From contig CAMYMX010000183.1 of the NCBI GenBank assembly GCA_947259605.1, positions 1 to 6,976 on the forward strand: DNA of 6,976 nt, read 5' to 3'. Origin of the DNA: an uncultured Polyangiaceae bacterium (GTDB lineage: Bacteria > Myxococcota_A > Polyangia > Polyangiales > Houyiibacteriaceae). A program made the position numbers and the translations under genes. The notes beneath the pieces are model-generated. The model was given only the letters and a program-made list of their open reading frames with translations, was not told where the DNA came from and did no database searches. This document shows, piece after piece, positions 1 through 6,573 of this stretch (position 1 is its first letter; every line of letters starts with the position of its first letter).

Positions 1-14
1 AATCATGATTCCTG

Positions 15-1073
15 ATGAGCGAAGCCTTCAACCCCAATCTCAGAGCGCACGAGCTCTCACGCGAAACTCTCATCGATTTGTGGCATCGGACGGTGCAAGC
101 GCACCAGCTGCTGTTCGAGACCTGGTTCGCTGCGGTGTCCAAGAAGTATGGGGAAGACATCGCCGACGCCGTGGCGGTCCGCGGCTGGCCGCTCCGCAAG
201 AGCGGCGCGACCCCGAAGGAGCTCTTCTTCGACGATCTGAGGTTCATCACGGCGGCGACCGAGCTCAAGCCCGAGATGCTCACGATCGCGAAACGCGACC
301 AGGCCAAAACGCCACAGGAGCTTTCGAGCGATCGCTCTTGGTTCCGGCTCTTCGTGTCGCCGTCCCGCCTCTTGGGCAGCAAGGCAAAGTCGCCCCAGGG
401 GAAGCCCGCCTGGGTCGGCAGCCCGGGCAGGCTCCGGGGCATGGCGCGCGGTAGGGCAATCGAGATCGGGTTCGCTGTGCTTCTGAAAGCCTGGCAGGCG
501 TCGCAAGGCGCGCGTGTCTCGGAGGTCGACATCGAGGCGTTTGAGCGAAAGGTCGCGAGCGTCTACGACGAGAAGACGCTCGCGCTCTTGTGGAACTACG
601 CGGCGCTCGCGTACATGCTCGGCACTGACCGCTGGTATACCGGCATCCGGGAGCGATACGGCGATGATGCGGCTCAGGAGCTGGAAAAAGACGTGTGGAT
701 CGACCGGGGCGCCGCCGAGCACGATCTGAGCATTGGGCAGCAGGCGATGGGGGTGACCGGTGACGATGTCGAAAGCCTCCTTCGCAGCTTTCAGTTTGCG
801 CCGGGCGAAGTCGGAATCCTAGACGTGGAGTTCGAGCTGATCGACGAGAAGCACGGGATCATGACGCACCATGCCTGTCCGGCGCTGGACCGCTTCGAGC
901 ACTTCGACGACGTACGGCAAAAGCACTGCTGCGATATCTGCATCGCCGGCATGCCGATCTCCGGCGAAATGCTGAACCGAAAGATCGAGTGCAAGCCTCT
1001 CAAGCTCCCGCCTCGCTCGGACGCCAACGATATCGCCTGTCGCTGGGAGTATCGGCTCCGCGATCAATCCTGA
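15..1073 (+). CDS. DUF6125-like protein with a duplicated helical module and C-terminal Cys/His cluster
   Basis: The protein has 352 residues and no signal peptide or membrane segment, so it is probably cytoplasmic. Residues 18-58 and 188-228 align without gaps at a constant offset of 170: T18/T188, W23/W193, W37/W207, Y45/Y215, G46/G216, D48/D218, A50/A220 and W58/W228. The second copy leads into a C-terminal part rich in possible metal ligands: H285, H286, C288, H304, C305, C306, C309, C326 and C342, the last in an A-C-R-W-E-Y ending. From memory, the W-x7-YG-x-x-A module plus a C-terminal Cys..C-x-W-E pattern resembles DUF6125 and the L-2-amino-thiazoline-4-carboxylate hydrolase-like families, but no activity can be assigned. 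Residues 60-185 between the modules are unrecognised. The start is bounded by an in-frame TGA at 6-8, with ATG at 15. No ribosome site is visible in the 14 bases available. The 3' end overlaps the convergent lipoprotein gene by 10 bases. That it is a gene is secure; the family is tentative. Confidence 0.82.
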   Translation: MSEAFNPNLRAHELSRETLIDLWHRTVQAHQLLFETWFAAVSKKYGEDIADAVAVRGWPLRKSGATPKELFFDDLRFITAATELKPEMLTIAKRDQAKTPQELSSDRSWFRLFVSPSRLLGSKAKSPQGKPAWVGSPGRLRGMARGRAIEIGFAVLLKAWQASQGARVSEVDIEAFERKVASVYDEKTLALLWNYAALAYMLGTDRWYTGIRERYGDDAAQELEKDVWIDRGAAEHDLSIGQQAMGVTGDDVESLLRSFQFAPGEVGILDVEFELIDEKHGIMTHHACPALDRFEHFDDVRQKHCCDICIAGMPISGEMLNRKIECKPLKLPPRSDANDIACRWEYRLRDQS

Positions 1074-2254
1074 GCGGCGAGCCAAGCGGCGCTCTGGCTC
1101 TCGGCGAGCTCGAGGAGGTTGCCGAGAGCGATGCTCACGTCGACGAGGTGAAGCCCCCAGCCCACCGCACTGCGAAAATCGCCGTTGAAGTCGTCGGCAC
1201 GCGGGTCCTCGGGGTCTGCCAACACGCTGACTTCGAGGTACTGATAGCCGTTGCGATCGACGCATTCGCTCTCGATGAAGTTAGGCATCGAGTAGTACGG
1301 CGTCGCGATCGGATCGCGCGCGTCAGGGTTGGCGTATGGGCTCGAACCCTGACCGAGCGCGACGGTGAACACGCCTCGGACCACTCCGGGGAAGTAGGGC
1401 TTCAGTGTGGCTTTGCCACCTGTGATTGCGGCGGGATTCACGCAGCCGGCAACCGTGCTTTCGTCACCGGTGTCCGCAAATAACGCATCGGAATCCGGCG
1501 GCTCACGGTCTCGCCAGCTCGAATAGGTGACGAGACAGCCGGTTTGTTCGGCCGACCGGCAGAGCGGCGTGCTTTGAAACGTACCACCCACGTCTTCCCC
1601 CGCGGGCACCGCAATGGTGGTGCCCAGCAAGTACGCCGCTACCAGACGGTTCGCAAGTGCAGCGTTTGGTTCGACCTCTTCTTGGATGAGCCGCGTGAGA
1701 TGACCCGAACCTTGGGAGTGCCCGATCAGGATCACCCCGCGGCCGTCGTTCTCGTTCGCGATGTAGTGCTTGAATGCATCGGCCACGTCGCCGTACGCAA
1801 GCTCTCTGTCGCCGACGAACTGGCTGTCGAAAAGTACCGACAGCGTGATTTGCCGATGAATGGGTGCGAAAACTCGACACACGGAATTGAAACGAGCGAT
1901 CTGGTTGAGGGCGATGAAGATCTCTTCTTCGTTGGCCTCGAGGTCGGAGTTGCCGCCGGTGTCAAAGCTTGCCGTCGGGTAGACGTAGAAGCAGTCGATG
2001 GGCGGGTCGCTCGCTGGGATGTGCGGGACCACCGTCGCACCGCCGTCCGCGGCCACGAAGGTTGCGTCGAGGTCTTGCAGGCAAACGTTGGCTTCGGCTT
2101 CCTGGTCGGGGTGGCAGAGCCATGGATCGAGACTTTGATAGACCTCGCTCTGATAGCCCGCGTACGGCTCCGGAGTCCCCGTCGAGCTCGAATCGCTGCA
2201 GCCCAGAGCCGCAATCATCACCGCAAGGACCGTCCATCGAATCCAAGAAACCAT
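1064..2254 (-). CDS. DUF3089 family alpha/beta-hydrolase lipoprotein
   Basis: The 396-residue product is a predicted lipoprotein. A short hydrophobic N-terminal segment ends in A-A-L-G-C19, followed by a Ser/Thr-rich linker. Ser at +2 would fit sorting to the outer membrane. The body matches the DUF3089 group of alpha/beta hydrolases as I know it: D87-C-F-Y-V-Y-P-T near the start, F129-A-P-I-H-R-Q, and a nucleophile elbow G178-H-S180-Q-G182 after the strand R-G-V-I-L-I. H369 in G-W-G-L-H-L is a plausible catalytic His; the acid cannot be chosen with confidence. The mature part carries eight more cysteines (47, 58, 88, 126, 232, 240, 271, 331), consistent with disulfides outside the cytoplasm. 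Esterase or lipase activity is likely but the substrate is unknown. The frame extends 14 codons further upstream, but this ATG is preferred because it has a GGAGG site and gives a clean signal peptide. Confidence 0.9.
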   Translation of the reverse strand: MVSWIRWTVLAVMIAALGCSDSSSTGTPEPYAGYQSEVYQSLDPWLCHPDQEAEANVCLQDLDATFVAADGGATVVPHIPASDPPIDCFYVYPTASFDTGGNSDLEANEEEIFIALNQIARFNSVCRVFAPIHRQITLSVLFDSQFVGDRELAYGDVADAFKHYIANENDGRGVILIGHSQGSGHLTRLIQEEVEPNAALANRLVAAYLLGTTIAVPAGEDVGGTFQSTPLCRSAEQTGCLVTYSSWRDREPPDSDALFADTGDESTVAGCVNPAAITGGKATLKPYFPGVVRGVFTVALGQGSSPYANPDARDPIATPYYSMPNFIESECVDRNGYQYLEVSVLADPEDPRADDFNGDFRSAVGWGLHLVDVSIALGNLLELAESQSAAWLAAQD

Positions 2255-2259
2255 CAAAA

Positions 2260-2264
2260 CCTCC
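2260..2264 (-). promoter_or_regulatory. Ribosome binding site of the DUF3089 lipoprotein gene
   Basis: On the minus strand GGAGG lies five bases (TTTTG) before the ATG at 2254. It is the only canonical Shine-Dalgarno sequence before a start codon in the window, and it decides between this ATG and the in-frame ATG at 2296. Confidence 0.8.
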
Positions 2265-2298
2265 AAGTAATGGCGCCTAGGATGATGCAGTTCCAACC

Positions 2299-2312
2299 GT
2301 TCGCAAGCGAAC
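2299..2312. promoter_or_regulatory. Inverted repeat in the divergent spacer, possible operator
   Basis: GTTCGC-AA-GCGAAC is a perfect 6+6 base inverted repeat with a two-base centre, lying 45 bases upstream of the lipoprotein start. The spacer (2255-2445) must hold promoters for both the lipoprotein gene (minus) and the barrel gene (plus). It also contains two CCGCGG sites exactly 30 bases apart (2391-2396 and 2421-2426) and a -10-like TAAGCT at 2415-2420 on the plus strand. I saw no convincing -35/-10 pair on either strand. One or two inverted repeats of this size are expected by chance in a window this long, so the location is the main argument. Confidence 0.25.
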
Positions 2313-2445
2313 AGCCGGCAATGACCAAGAGATGCTCCATTTGGGCGACCTCGCCGACCCGTTGGCTTTCTTCACCGGTCCAAGAAACTTCCGCGGTGCA
2401 TCCGGAGAACGCGATAAGCTCCGCGGCGACGTGACAAAGAATCCG

Positions 2446-3396
2446 ATGAGTCGAGTTGCCTATGTGCTGAGCTTTCTGTCTGCGCTGTGTTGCACAGCCG
2501 GTGGCGCGCATGCCGAAGACGAGGCTGCTGAGCTCGCTCGCGTCGAAGCGGAAGAAGCCTCGAACGAGCAAGAACCAAAGCTGCACGCAACCTTTGCCCA
2601 CGGCTATCCCGTGCGCTTTGCACGACGGCCGCTGGTTCTCGATGAGGGAATGGTTCGGGCGGATGGGCGTCTCACCGTCGCTGGTGTGTTTGGGCCAGGC
2701 ACCTTCTCGGCTCTGGACATCGGAGGAGCGGTTAGCCCAATCGAGAACCTCGAGGTCGGCCTGAGCACGGAGCTGACCGGGGCTGTCCCTGCTCCCGGCG
2801 GCATCGGCCTGATCAGCGTGCTCTTTTCGCCGACGGCGAGCTACGGGGACATCCCGATTTATGCGCGTTATCAGTACGCGCAAAGCGAGACCGCGCTTGC
2901 CGCGGTCGACTTGGTGCTGGTCCTGCCGAGCAACACCAATTTCTCTCTCACCGCGGGCATACCGCTGCGCATCGTGGAGCTCTTTGGCCTCTTCACGATG
3001 GATATGAACATCAACATTCGATATCGGAACGGCGACAAATACGCAGCGTTCATTCCGAACCCGTCGAAGAACACCGCCGACTTCACCTTTTCGGGAGCCA
3101 GCATCACCAACATCACCGACAACGGTTACATCGAGATCGGCGGTGGCGTTGGGCTGGTCAATGTCGGAGGTGGGGCGGACGCCAAGAACGTGGTGGAGCT
3201 CCCTTTCTTCATTGGCGGAGGTTACACCTACGAAGGCAAAGTGTTGGCCGATATCTTCGCCCAGTTTGGTTGGCAGCCCTTGATGATCGCCAACGGCCCG
3301 CCGAACGTGGACACATTCAACGTCGGCAAGACCTGGTACGTCACGGTGGGCGCAACCGTCCACACCAAGGCGCTCTTCGGCAAGCACGAGCCCTGA
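2446..3396 (+). CDS. Exported, probable outer-membrane beta-barrel protein of unknown function
   Basis: The 316-residue product begins with a Sec signal peptide: M-S-R, a hydrophobic stretch over residues 4-18, and a likely cleavage at A21-H-A23|E24. An Ala/Glu-rich segment (24-43) follows. The rest is rich in Gly, aromatic residues and alternating polar/hydrophobic strands, for example 165-192 and 228-240, and a Gly/Tyr-rich strand V250-Y262, as in outer-membrane barrels. It lacks the usual C-terminal aromatic residue, ending in K-H-E-P, so a periplasmic beta-rich protein is an alternative. I do not recognise a family. The frame is open upstream to an ATG at 2332, but only the ATG at 2446 puts the signal peptide at the N terminus; an in-frame GTG at 2431 is also possible. 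Neither has a good ribosome site. Cys15 and Cys16 do not form a lipobox. The stop lies two bases from the convergent helicase stop. Confidence 0.82.
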   Translation: MSRVAYVLSFLSALCCTAGGAHAEDEAAELARVEAEEASNEQEPKLHATFAHGYPVRFARRPLVLDEGMVRADGRLTVAGVFGPGTFSALDIGGAVSPIENLEVGLSTELTGAVPAPGGIGLISVLFSPTASYGDIPIYARYQYAQSETALAAVDLVLVLPSNTNFSLTAGIPLRIVELFGLFTMDMNINIRYRNGDKYAAFIPNPSKNTADFTFSGASITNITDNGYIEIGGGVGLVNVGGGADAKNVVELPFFIGGGYTYEGKVLADIFAQFGWQPLMIANGPPNVDTFNVGKTWYVTVGATVHTKALFGKHEP

Positions 3397-3398
3397 GC

Positions 3399-5417
3399 TC
3401 AGGCGTCGGTCGCGCCGAGTCGCTCGAGCAGGGCCTTGGCCATGTCCGCGACTTCCTGACGGCCGAGCTCGCGGCTTTCGCTGCTCTCATAGTTTTCGGT
3501 GTCGGCCTCGGGAAGGCCCTCGAGGAATCGGCTCGGCGTGATCTTCAGAAGCCGGCCGCGCGCGACGCGTTCTTTGTGACGGGTGAGGTAAAGAAGGTCA
3601 CGCGCCCGCGTGACTCCGACGTAAAACAGGCGCCGTTCCTCTTCGAGGTCGGCCACCGAGGCGTCGGTAATCTTCGGGTCTGTCGTGCGAGTATGGGGCA
3701 GCACGCCTTCCACGCAGCCGATTAAGAACACGACAGCGAACTCGAGCCCTTTCGCAGAATGCAGAGACGACAAGGTCACCTGCCTACCGTCTTCTTCCGG
3801 CTCGTCCGCGTCAGAAGAATCGAGCGCGATGTGGTGGAGCAGGCTCTGCAGGGCCTCACGATCGGCGCCAGAACGCGCCTCGAGGCGCTCGATGCTCCGT
3901 ATCAGAAAATCGACGTTGGCCCTCCGTCGTTTCGCGTCGGGGCTTTGGGTAGCGTCGTCCTGCAACATCCCGACGGCTCTCAGCAACGACGCGGCGTTAT
4001 CCGCAAGCCCGGGCCCCCGAAAGCCCTTCCCTGCCGTTTCGATCGCCTCGCTCAATCGGACCGCCGAGGCTTGGGCTCGGGCAGAAAGCGGCTCGATGCT
4101 GCGCGCGTTCTTCAGGGCCCGAAGAAGGCTCATCCGGTTCGCCCCGCCGTACTCGACGATGTGGCGAAGGGACTGCGCTCCGAGACCCCTGGGCGGTGTG
4201 TTCACGATCCGACGAAGCGAGAGCTCGTCGCGGGGATTCAAGGCCACGCGCATGTACGCGATGCAGTCTTTGATCTCTTTCCGATCGAAGAACTTGGTCC
4301 CCCCAAAAACCCGGTACGCAATCCCTGCGATGCGGAGCTCCTCTTCGAGCAGCTTGGCCTGATTGTTGGAACGGTAGAGCACCGCAATCTCGCGCGGGTC
4401 GGTGCCTTCTTTTTGGAGCTTACGGATCTCGGAGGCCACGAACTTTGCTTCCTCGTGGGGCTCGGGGAGCACGCAGACCCGCACCGGCGGCCCCGCTTCT
4501 CGCACCGGCTTCAAGACCTTGGCGTAGGGCCGCTTGCTCGACTGTTCGATCGCCGCGTTCGCGACATTCAAGATCGACGCCCGAGATCGATAATTTTGCT
4601 CGAGCTTGGTGACGACGGCACCTGGAAAGTGCCGCTCGAAATCGAGAATGTTGTCGACGCAGGCGCCGCGCCAGCCGTAGATCGACTGATCGTCATCTCC
4701 GACCACGCACACATTTCCCCGCTCATTGGCAAGCAGACGGACTAGGTCGAGCTGCGCCACGTTGGTGTCCTGGAACTCGTCGACGAGGATGTGCGCGAAG
4801 CGTCCACGCCACTTGCTCCGAATCCCCGGGCGTCTTCGGAGGAGTGCGACTGGCTTGACGACGAGATCGTCGAAATCGACCGCGTGCATATCCTCCAGCG
4901 TCGACTGGTAGACAGCGTAGATGCTGGCGGCCGCCTGGTCATACTCGTCGTTCTTGGCACTCAACTTCGCGGGCTCGAGCATCGCGTTCTTCCAAAGTGA
5001 GATTCGGGAGAGGATCGCCTGCGCGTCGAGCTGTCGATCGGCTTTGGCTTCGGTGCGAAGAAGCTCCCGGACCACGCCGAGACTGTCGCCCTGATCGAAA
5101 ATCGTGAAGCGCGTGCCGAGGCCTAGCGCCTTGGCCTCTTGACGAACGAAGCGCACGCCGAAGCTGTGAAACGTCGACAACCAAATCCCGTTTGCCTTCT
5201 CGCGACCAATCATGTCGCCGAGGCGCTCGCGCATCTCGTTGGCCGCCTTGTTGGTGAAGGTCACCGCGAGGATCGCGTCCGCCGGGACTCCGCTCTCGAG
5301 CAGCCGCGCAATCCGGGCGATGATGACCCGAGTCTTTCCCGAGCCTGCGCCAGCCAAAACCAACAGCGGCCCCTCATCGTGCTCCACCGCGGCGCGTTGC
5401 TGTGCATTGAGTCGCAA
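3399..5417 (-). CDS. rep: Rep-type superfamily 1A ATP-dependent DNA helicase
   Basis: This 672-residue 3'-5' DNA translocase/helicase is expected to help replication forks past obstacles. All SF1A motifs are visible in order: Q motif L3-N-A-Q-Q; Walker A A22-G-A-G-S-G-K28-T29; motif Ia V52-T-F-T-N-K; S81-T-F-H; Walker B V212-D-E-F-Q-D217; motif III G240-D-D-D-Q-S-I-Y-G-W-R-G; motif IV L272-E-Q-N-Y-R-S; motif V L552-H-S-A-K-G-L-E-F; and motif VI Y599-V-G-V-T-R-A-R. It resembles E. coli Rep more than UvrD or PcrA: total length is close to Rep (673), it starts with M-R-L-N, it has G-G-T-K-F-F-D-R-K-E-I-K-D, and it ends about 40 residues after the P-S-R-F-L-E motif, without the long UvrD/PcrA tail. 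The start codon is TTG at 5415-5417 with a possible GGGG site six to seven bases upstream; there is an in-frame stop further upstream and no ATG or GTG between. Annotation as uvrD or pcrA is possible. Confidence 0.96.
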   Translation of the reverse strand: MRLNAQQRAAVEHDEGPLLVLAGAGSGKTRVIIARIARLLESGVPADAILAVTFTNKAANEMRERLGDMIGREKANGIWLSTFHSFGVRFVRQEAKALGLGTRFTIFDQGDSLGVVRELLRTEAKADRQLDAQAILSRISLWKNAMLEPAKLSAKNDEYDQAAASIYAVYQSTLEDMHAVDFDDLVVKPVALLRRRPGIRSKWRGRFAHILVDEFQDTNVAQLDLVRLLANERGNVCVVGDDDQSIYGWRGACVDNILDFERHFPGAVVTKLEQNYRSRASILNVANAAIEQSSKRPYAKVLKPVREAGPPVRVCVLPEPHEEAKFVASEIRKLQKEGTDPREIAVLYRSNNQAKLLEEELRIAGIAYRVFGGTKFFDRKEIKDCIAYMRVALNPRDELSLRRIVNTPPRGLGAQSLRHIVEYGGANRMSLLRALKNARSIEPLSARAQASAVRLSEAIETAGKGFRGPGLADNAASLLRAVGMLQDDATQSPDAKRRRANVDFLIRSIERLEARSGADREALQSLLHHIALDSSDADEPEEDGRQVTLSSLHSAKGLEFAVVFLIGCVEGVLPHTRTTDPKITDASVADLEEERRLFYVGVTRARDLLYLTRHKERVARGRLLKITPSRFLEGLPEADTENYESSESRELGRQEVADMAKALLERLGATDA

Positions 5418-5479
5418 GGATGCCCCAGGTAGCCCGGCCCGTGGATTCGTTCAAGGCAAGACGACTCAACATTCTGATT

Positions 5480-5489
5480 TGCCATGGCA
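5480..5489. promoter_or_regulatory. Palindrome in the helicase/CYTH divergent spacer, possible operator
   Basis: TGCCATGGCA is a perfect ten-base palindrome four bases upstream of the candidate extended -10 element of the CYTH gene. A regulator bound there could affect that gene and possibly rep. Several ten-base palindromes are expected by chance in a window this size, so support is weak. No clear promoter for rep was found in the same spacer. Confidence 0.2.
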
Positions 5490-5492
5490 CCC

Positions 5493-5501
5493 TGATACAA
5501 T
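5493..5501 (+). promoter_or_regulatory. Candidate extended -10 promoter for the CYTH gene
   Basis: TGATACAAT fits an extended -10 element (TG, one base, then TACAAT, five of six matches to TATAAT). No -35 match sits at 17 bases, which extended -10 promoters can tolerate. Transcription would start near 5508, giving a leader of only about nine bases before the ATG at 5517, in line with the lack of a strong ribosome site. Confidence 0.4.
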
Positions 5502-5516
5502 GGTAGAAATGGCTCC

Positions 5517-5981
5517 ATGCCCGAGGAAATCGAACGAAAGTTTCTCGTGATTGGAGATGGCTGGCGGGACGCGGCAGTGGGGACACGGTTCCGGCAAGGG
5601 TTTCTGTCGACGGAGCCAGAGCGTACGGTACGAGTACGCGTCGCCGGGGCGCGTGGGTCCATTACTGTGAAGGGCAAGACCGTTGGGGCGAAGCGGGAGG
5701 AGTTTGAGTACGAGATTCCGTTGCAAGATGTCGAGCAAATGCTGGACGGTCTATGCAAGCGCCCGTTCATCGAAAAGGTTCGCTATACGCTCTCGGTAGG
5801 GCGCCACGTCTGGGAAATCGATGTCTTCGAGGGCGAGAACGCCGGGCTGGTCGTCGCCGAAATCGAGCTCGCAAGCGAGGATGAAGCGTTCGAGAAACCC
5901 GACTGGGCCGGTGAAGAAGTCACCCACGATCCGCGCTACTTCAACTCCAATTTAGTAGCAAAGCCGTTCCGAGCCTGGTAG
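5517..5981 (+). CDS. Short CYTH-domain protein, probable inorganic triphosphatase
   Basis: The 154-residue product is a single CYTH domain of the short bacterial triphosphate tunnel metalloenzyme type. The family signature E4-I-E6-R-K8 opens the protein, followed by R26-Q-G-F-L and by charged residues on alternate positions that would line the tunnel: R39 and R41, K52 and K54, E62, E64 and E66, K87 and R89, D102, and E115 and E117. The tail G132-E-E-V-T-x-D-x-R-Y-F-N-x-N-L matches the pattern I recall from Nitrosomonas europaea TTM, a tripolyphosphatase. The likely reaction is metal-dependent hydrolysis of tripolyphosphate in the cytoplasm; adenylate cyclase or thiamine triphosphatase activity, known elsewhere in the superfamily, is less likely for this short form. 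No catalytic residue appears to be missing. Only a weak GGTAG precedes the ATG. It is divergent from rep, and nothing indicates functional linkage to its neighbours. Confidence 0.93.
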   Translation: MPEEIERKFLVIGDGWRDAAVGTRFRQGFLSTEPERTVRVRVAGARGSITVKGKTVGAKREEFEYEIPLQDVEQMLDGLCKRPFIEKVRYTLSVGRHVWEIDVFEGENAGLVVAEIELASEDEAFEKPDWAGEEVTHDPRYFNSNLVAKPFRAW

Positions 5982-5995
5982 CTGTAATCGGGCAT

Positions 5996-6027
5996 ACAGT
6001 GCCATCGCAATGCACGTCTGTTTGTTT
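5996..6027 (+). terminator. Weak hairpin with T-rich tail after the CYTH gene
   Basis: Fifteen bases after the CYTH stop, GTGCCAT and ATGCAC can pair around a CGCA loop with one bulged C, and an outer ACAG/CTGT may add pairs. TTTGTTT follows. This is the only terminator-like structure I saw, and the stem is short and imperfect. Confidence 0.25.
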
Positions 6028-6058
6028 GGCAGCGTCGGACAACGCGTATCCTGAATGC

Positions 6059-6064
6059 TACGGT
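6059..6064 (+). promoter_or_regulatory. -10-like element just before the small orphan gene
   Basis: TACGGT fits TAnnnT and ends seven bases before the ATG at 6072, the geometry expected for a leaderless transcript. There is no Shine-Dalgarno sequence. A competing candidate is TTGGCA (6026-6031) with TATCCT (6047-6052), whose 15-base spacing is short. Confidence 0.25.
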
Positions 6065-6071
6065 TTCGACC

Positions 6072-6527
6072 ATGCAGCTCCCGCCATGTGGCTTATATCG
6101 AACGAACGGACCGATCGGCTCGGTCGAACCGGGACGTCTCGTGTATTTCCACAACCACGGAAATCCGGGGCCGGGCCTCTATCGTCCGAAGGAGTGGCGC
6201 TTCAATCGGGCGCAGTTCGAGGAGAACGGGCAGGTGCTGGACGACCCGGGTCTGGTTCGGTTCTTAGAGCCACTCCCGCCCGAAGGTTTCTATCGCGTGG
6301 CCGAGTCGTTTCATTGCTGTGAAAAACAGTGCCGGCTCTTCGAGCAGGACGCCCTGCTGCAGCTCGGGTACAACGCCGACGCCGAACCCATTCTCTTCGT
6401 CCCTGAGCTGGTCGATTCGATGTTCGCCATACCCGCGAAGGGTTGGAAAACGACGCGCGAAGTGTTCAGCAAAATGCAAGGCTTGCGGGTGCCAGTGACC
6501 AAACGCGACACGCTACCGCCGCAATAG
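6072..6527 (+). CDS. Small conserved-looking protein with G-[LF]-Y-R repeats and HCC-x3-C cluster
   Basis: The product has 151 residues, no signal peptide and no membrane segment. I cannot name a domain, although it resembles short hypothetical proteins I associate with myxobacteria. Two segments match: L3-P-P-C-G-L-Y-R-T11 and L68-P-P-E-G-F-Y-R-V76, and G35-L-Y-R38 echoes the core. Between them is L23-V-Y-F-H-N-H-G. After the second copy come H81, C82, C83 and C87, a possible metal site or disulfide pair, then a hydrophobic stretch (residues 95-110) and a Lys/Arg-rich tail. Codon use looks like the neighbours. The ATG at 6072 is chosen because the first repeat begins at residue 3. There is no ribosome site, but a -10-like element lies seven bases upstream. 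It is 90 bases after the CYTH gene and 58 before the PFK gene, in the same direction, so co-transcription is possible but unproven. Confidence 0.75.
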   Translation: MQLPPCGLYRTNGPIGSVEPGRLVYFHNHGNPGPGLYRPKEWRFNRAQFEENGQVLDDPGLVRFLEPLPPEGFYRVAESFHCCEKQCRLFEQDALLQLGYNADAEPILFVPELVDSMFAIPAKGWKTTREVFSKMQGLRVPVTKRDTLPPQ

Positions 6528-6573
6528 CTTCTGAAATCGAACTAGAGGCTGTCGCGCGGCGGCCTTCCTGCGC

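Noticed and set aside
5..454. Alternative gene starting at the ATG at position 5
   Set aside because: The frame ends after 149 codons and its product is Arg/Pro/Gly-rich low-complexity sequence. The frame from 15 has the duplicated module and runs to a plausible convergent end.
1544..2434. A 296-codon plus-strand open frame opposite the DUF3089 gene
   Set aside because: The minus strand has the GGAGG site, lipobox and GHSQG elbow. This frame runs across the divergent spacer and looks compositional.
2482..2496. Lipobox reading of the Cys15-Cys16 pair in the barrel protein's signal peptide
   Set aside because: The residue before each Cys is Leu or Cys rather than Gly, Ala or Ser, and a standard A-x-A cleavage site follows eight residues later.
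2254..3387. A 377-codon open frame on the minus strand opposite the barrel gene
   Set aside because: It is antisense to a gene with a clear signal peptide. Its translation is rich in Arg, His and Val with no recognisable domain, as expected of high-GC codon-phase shadows.
3759..4745. A 328-codon plus-strand open frame inside the helicase gene
   Set aside because: The opposite strand carries every SF1A helicase motif. The plus-strand translation has no recognisable fold and no ribosome site.
5261..5770. Minus-strand open frame spanning the helicase start, the spacer and part of the CYTH gene
   Set aside because: It overlaps two confidently recognised genes in the wrong frame and its translation shows no domain.
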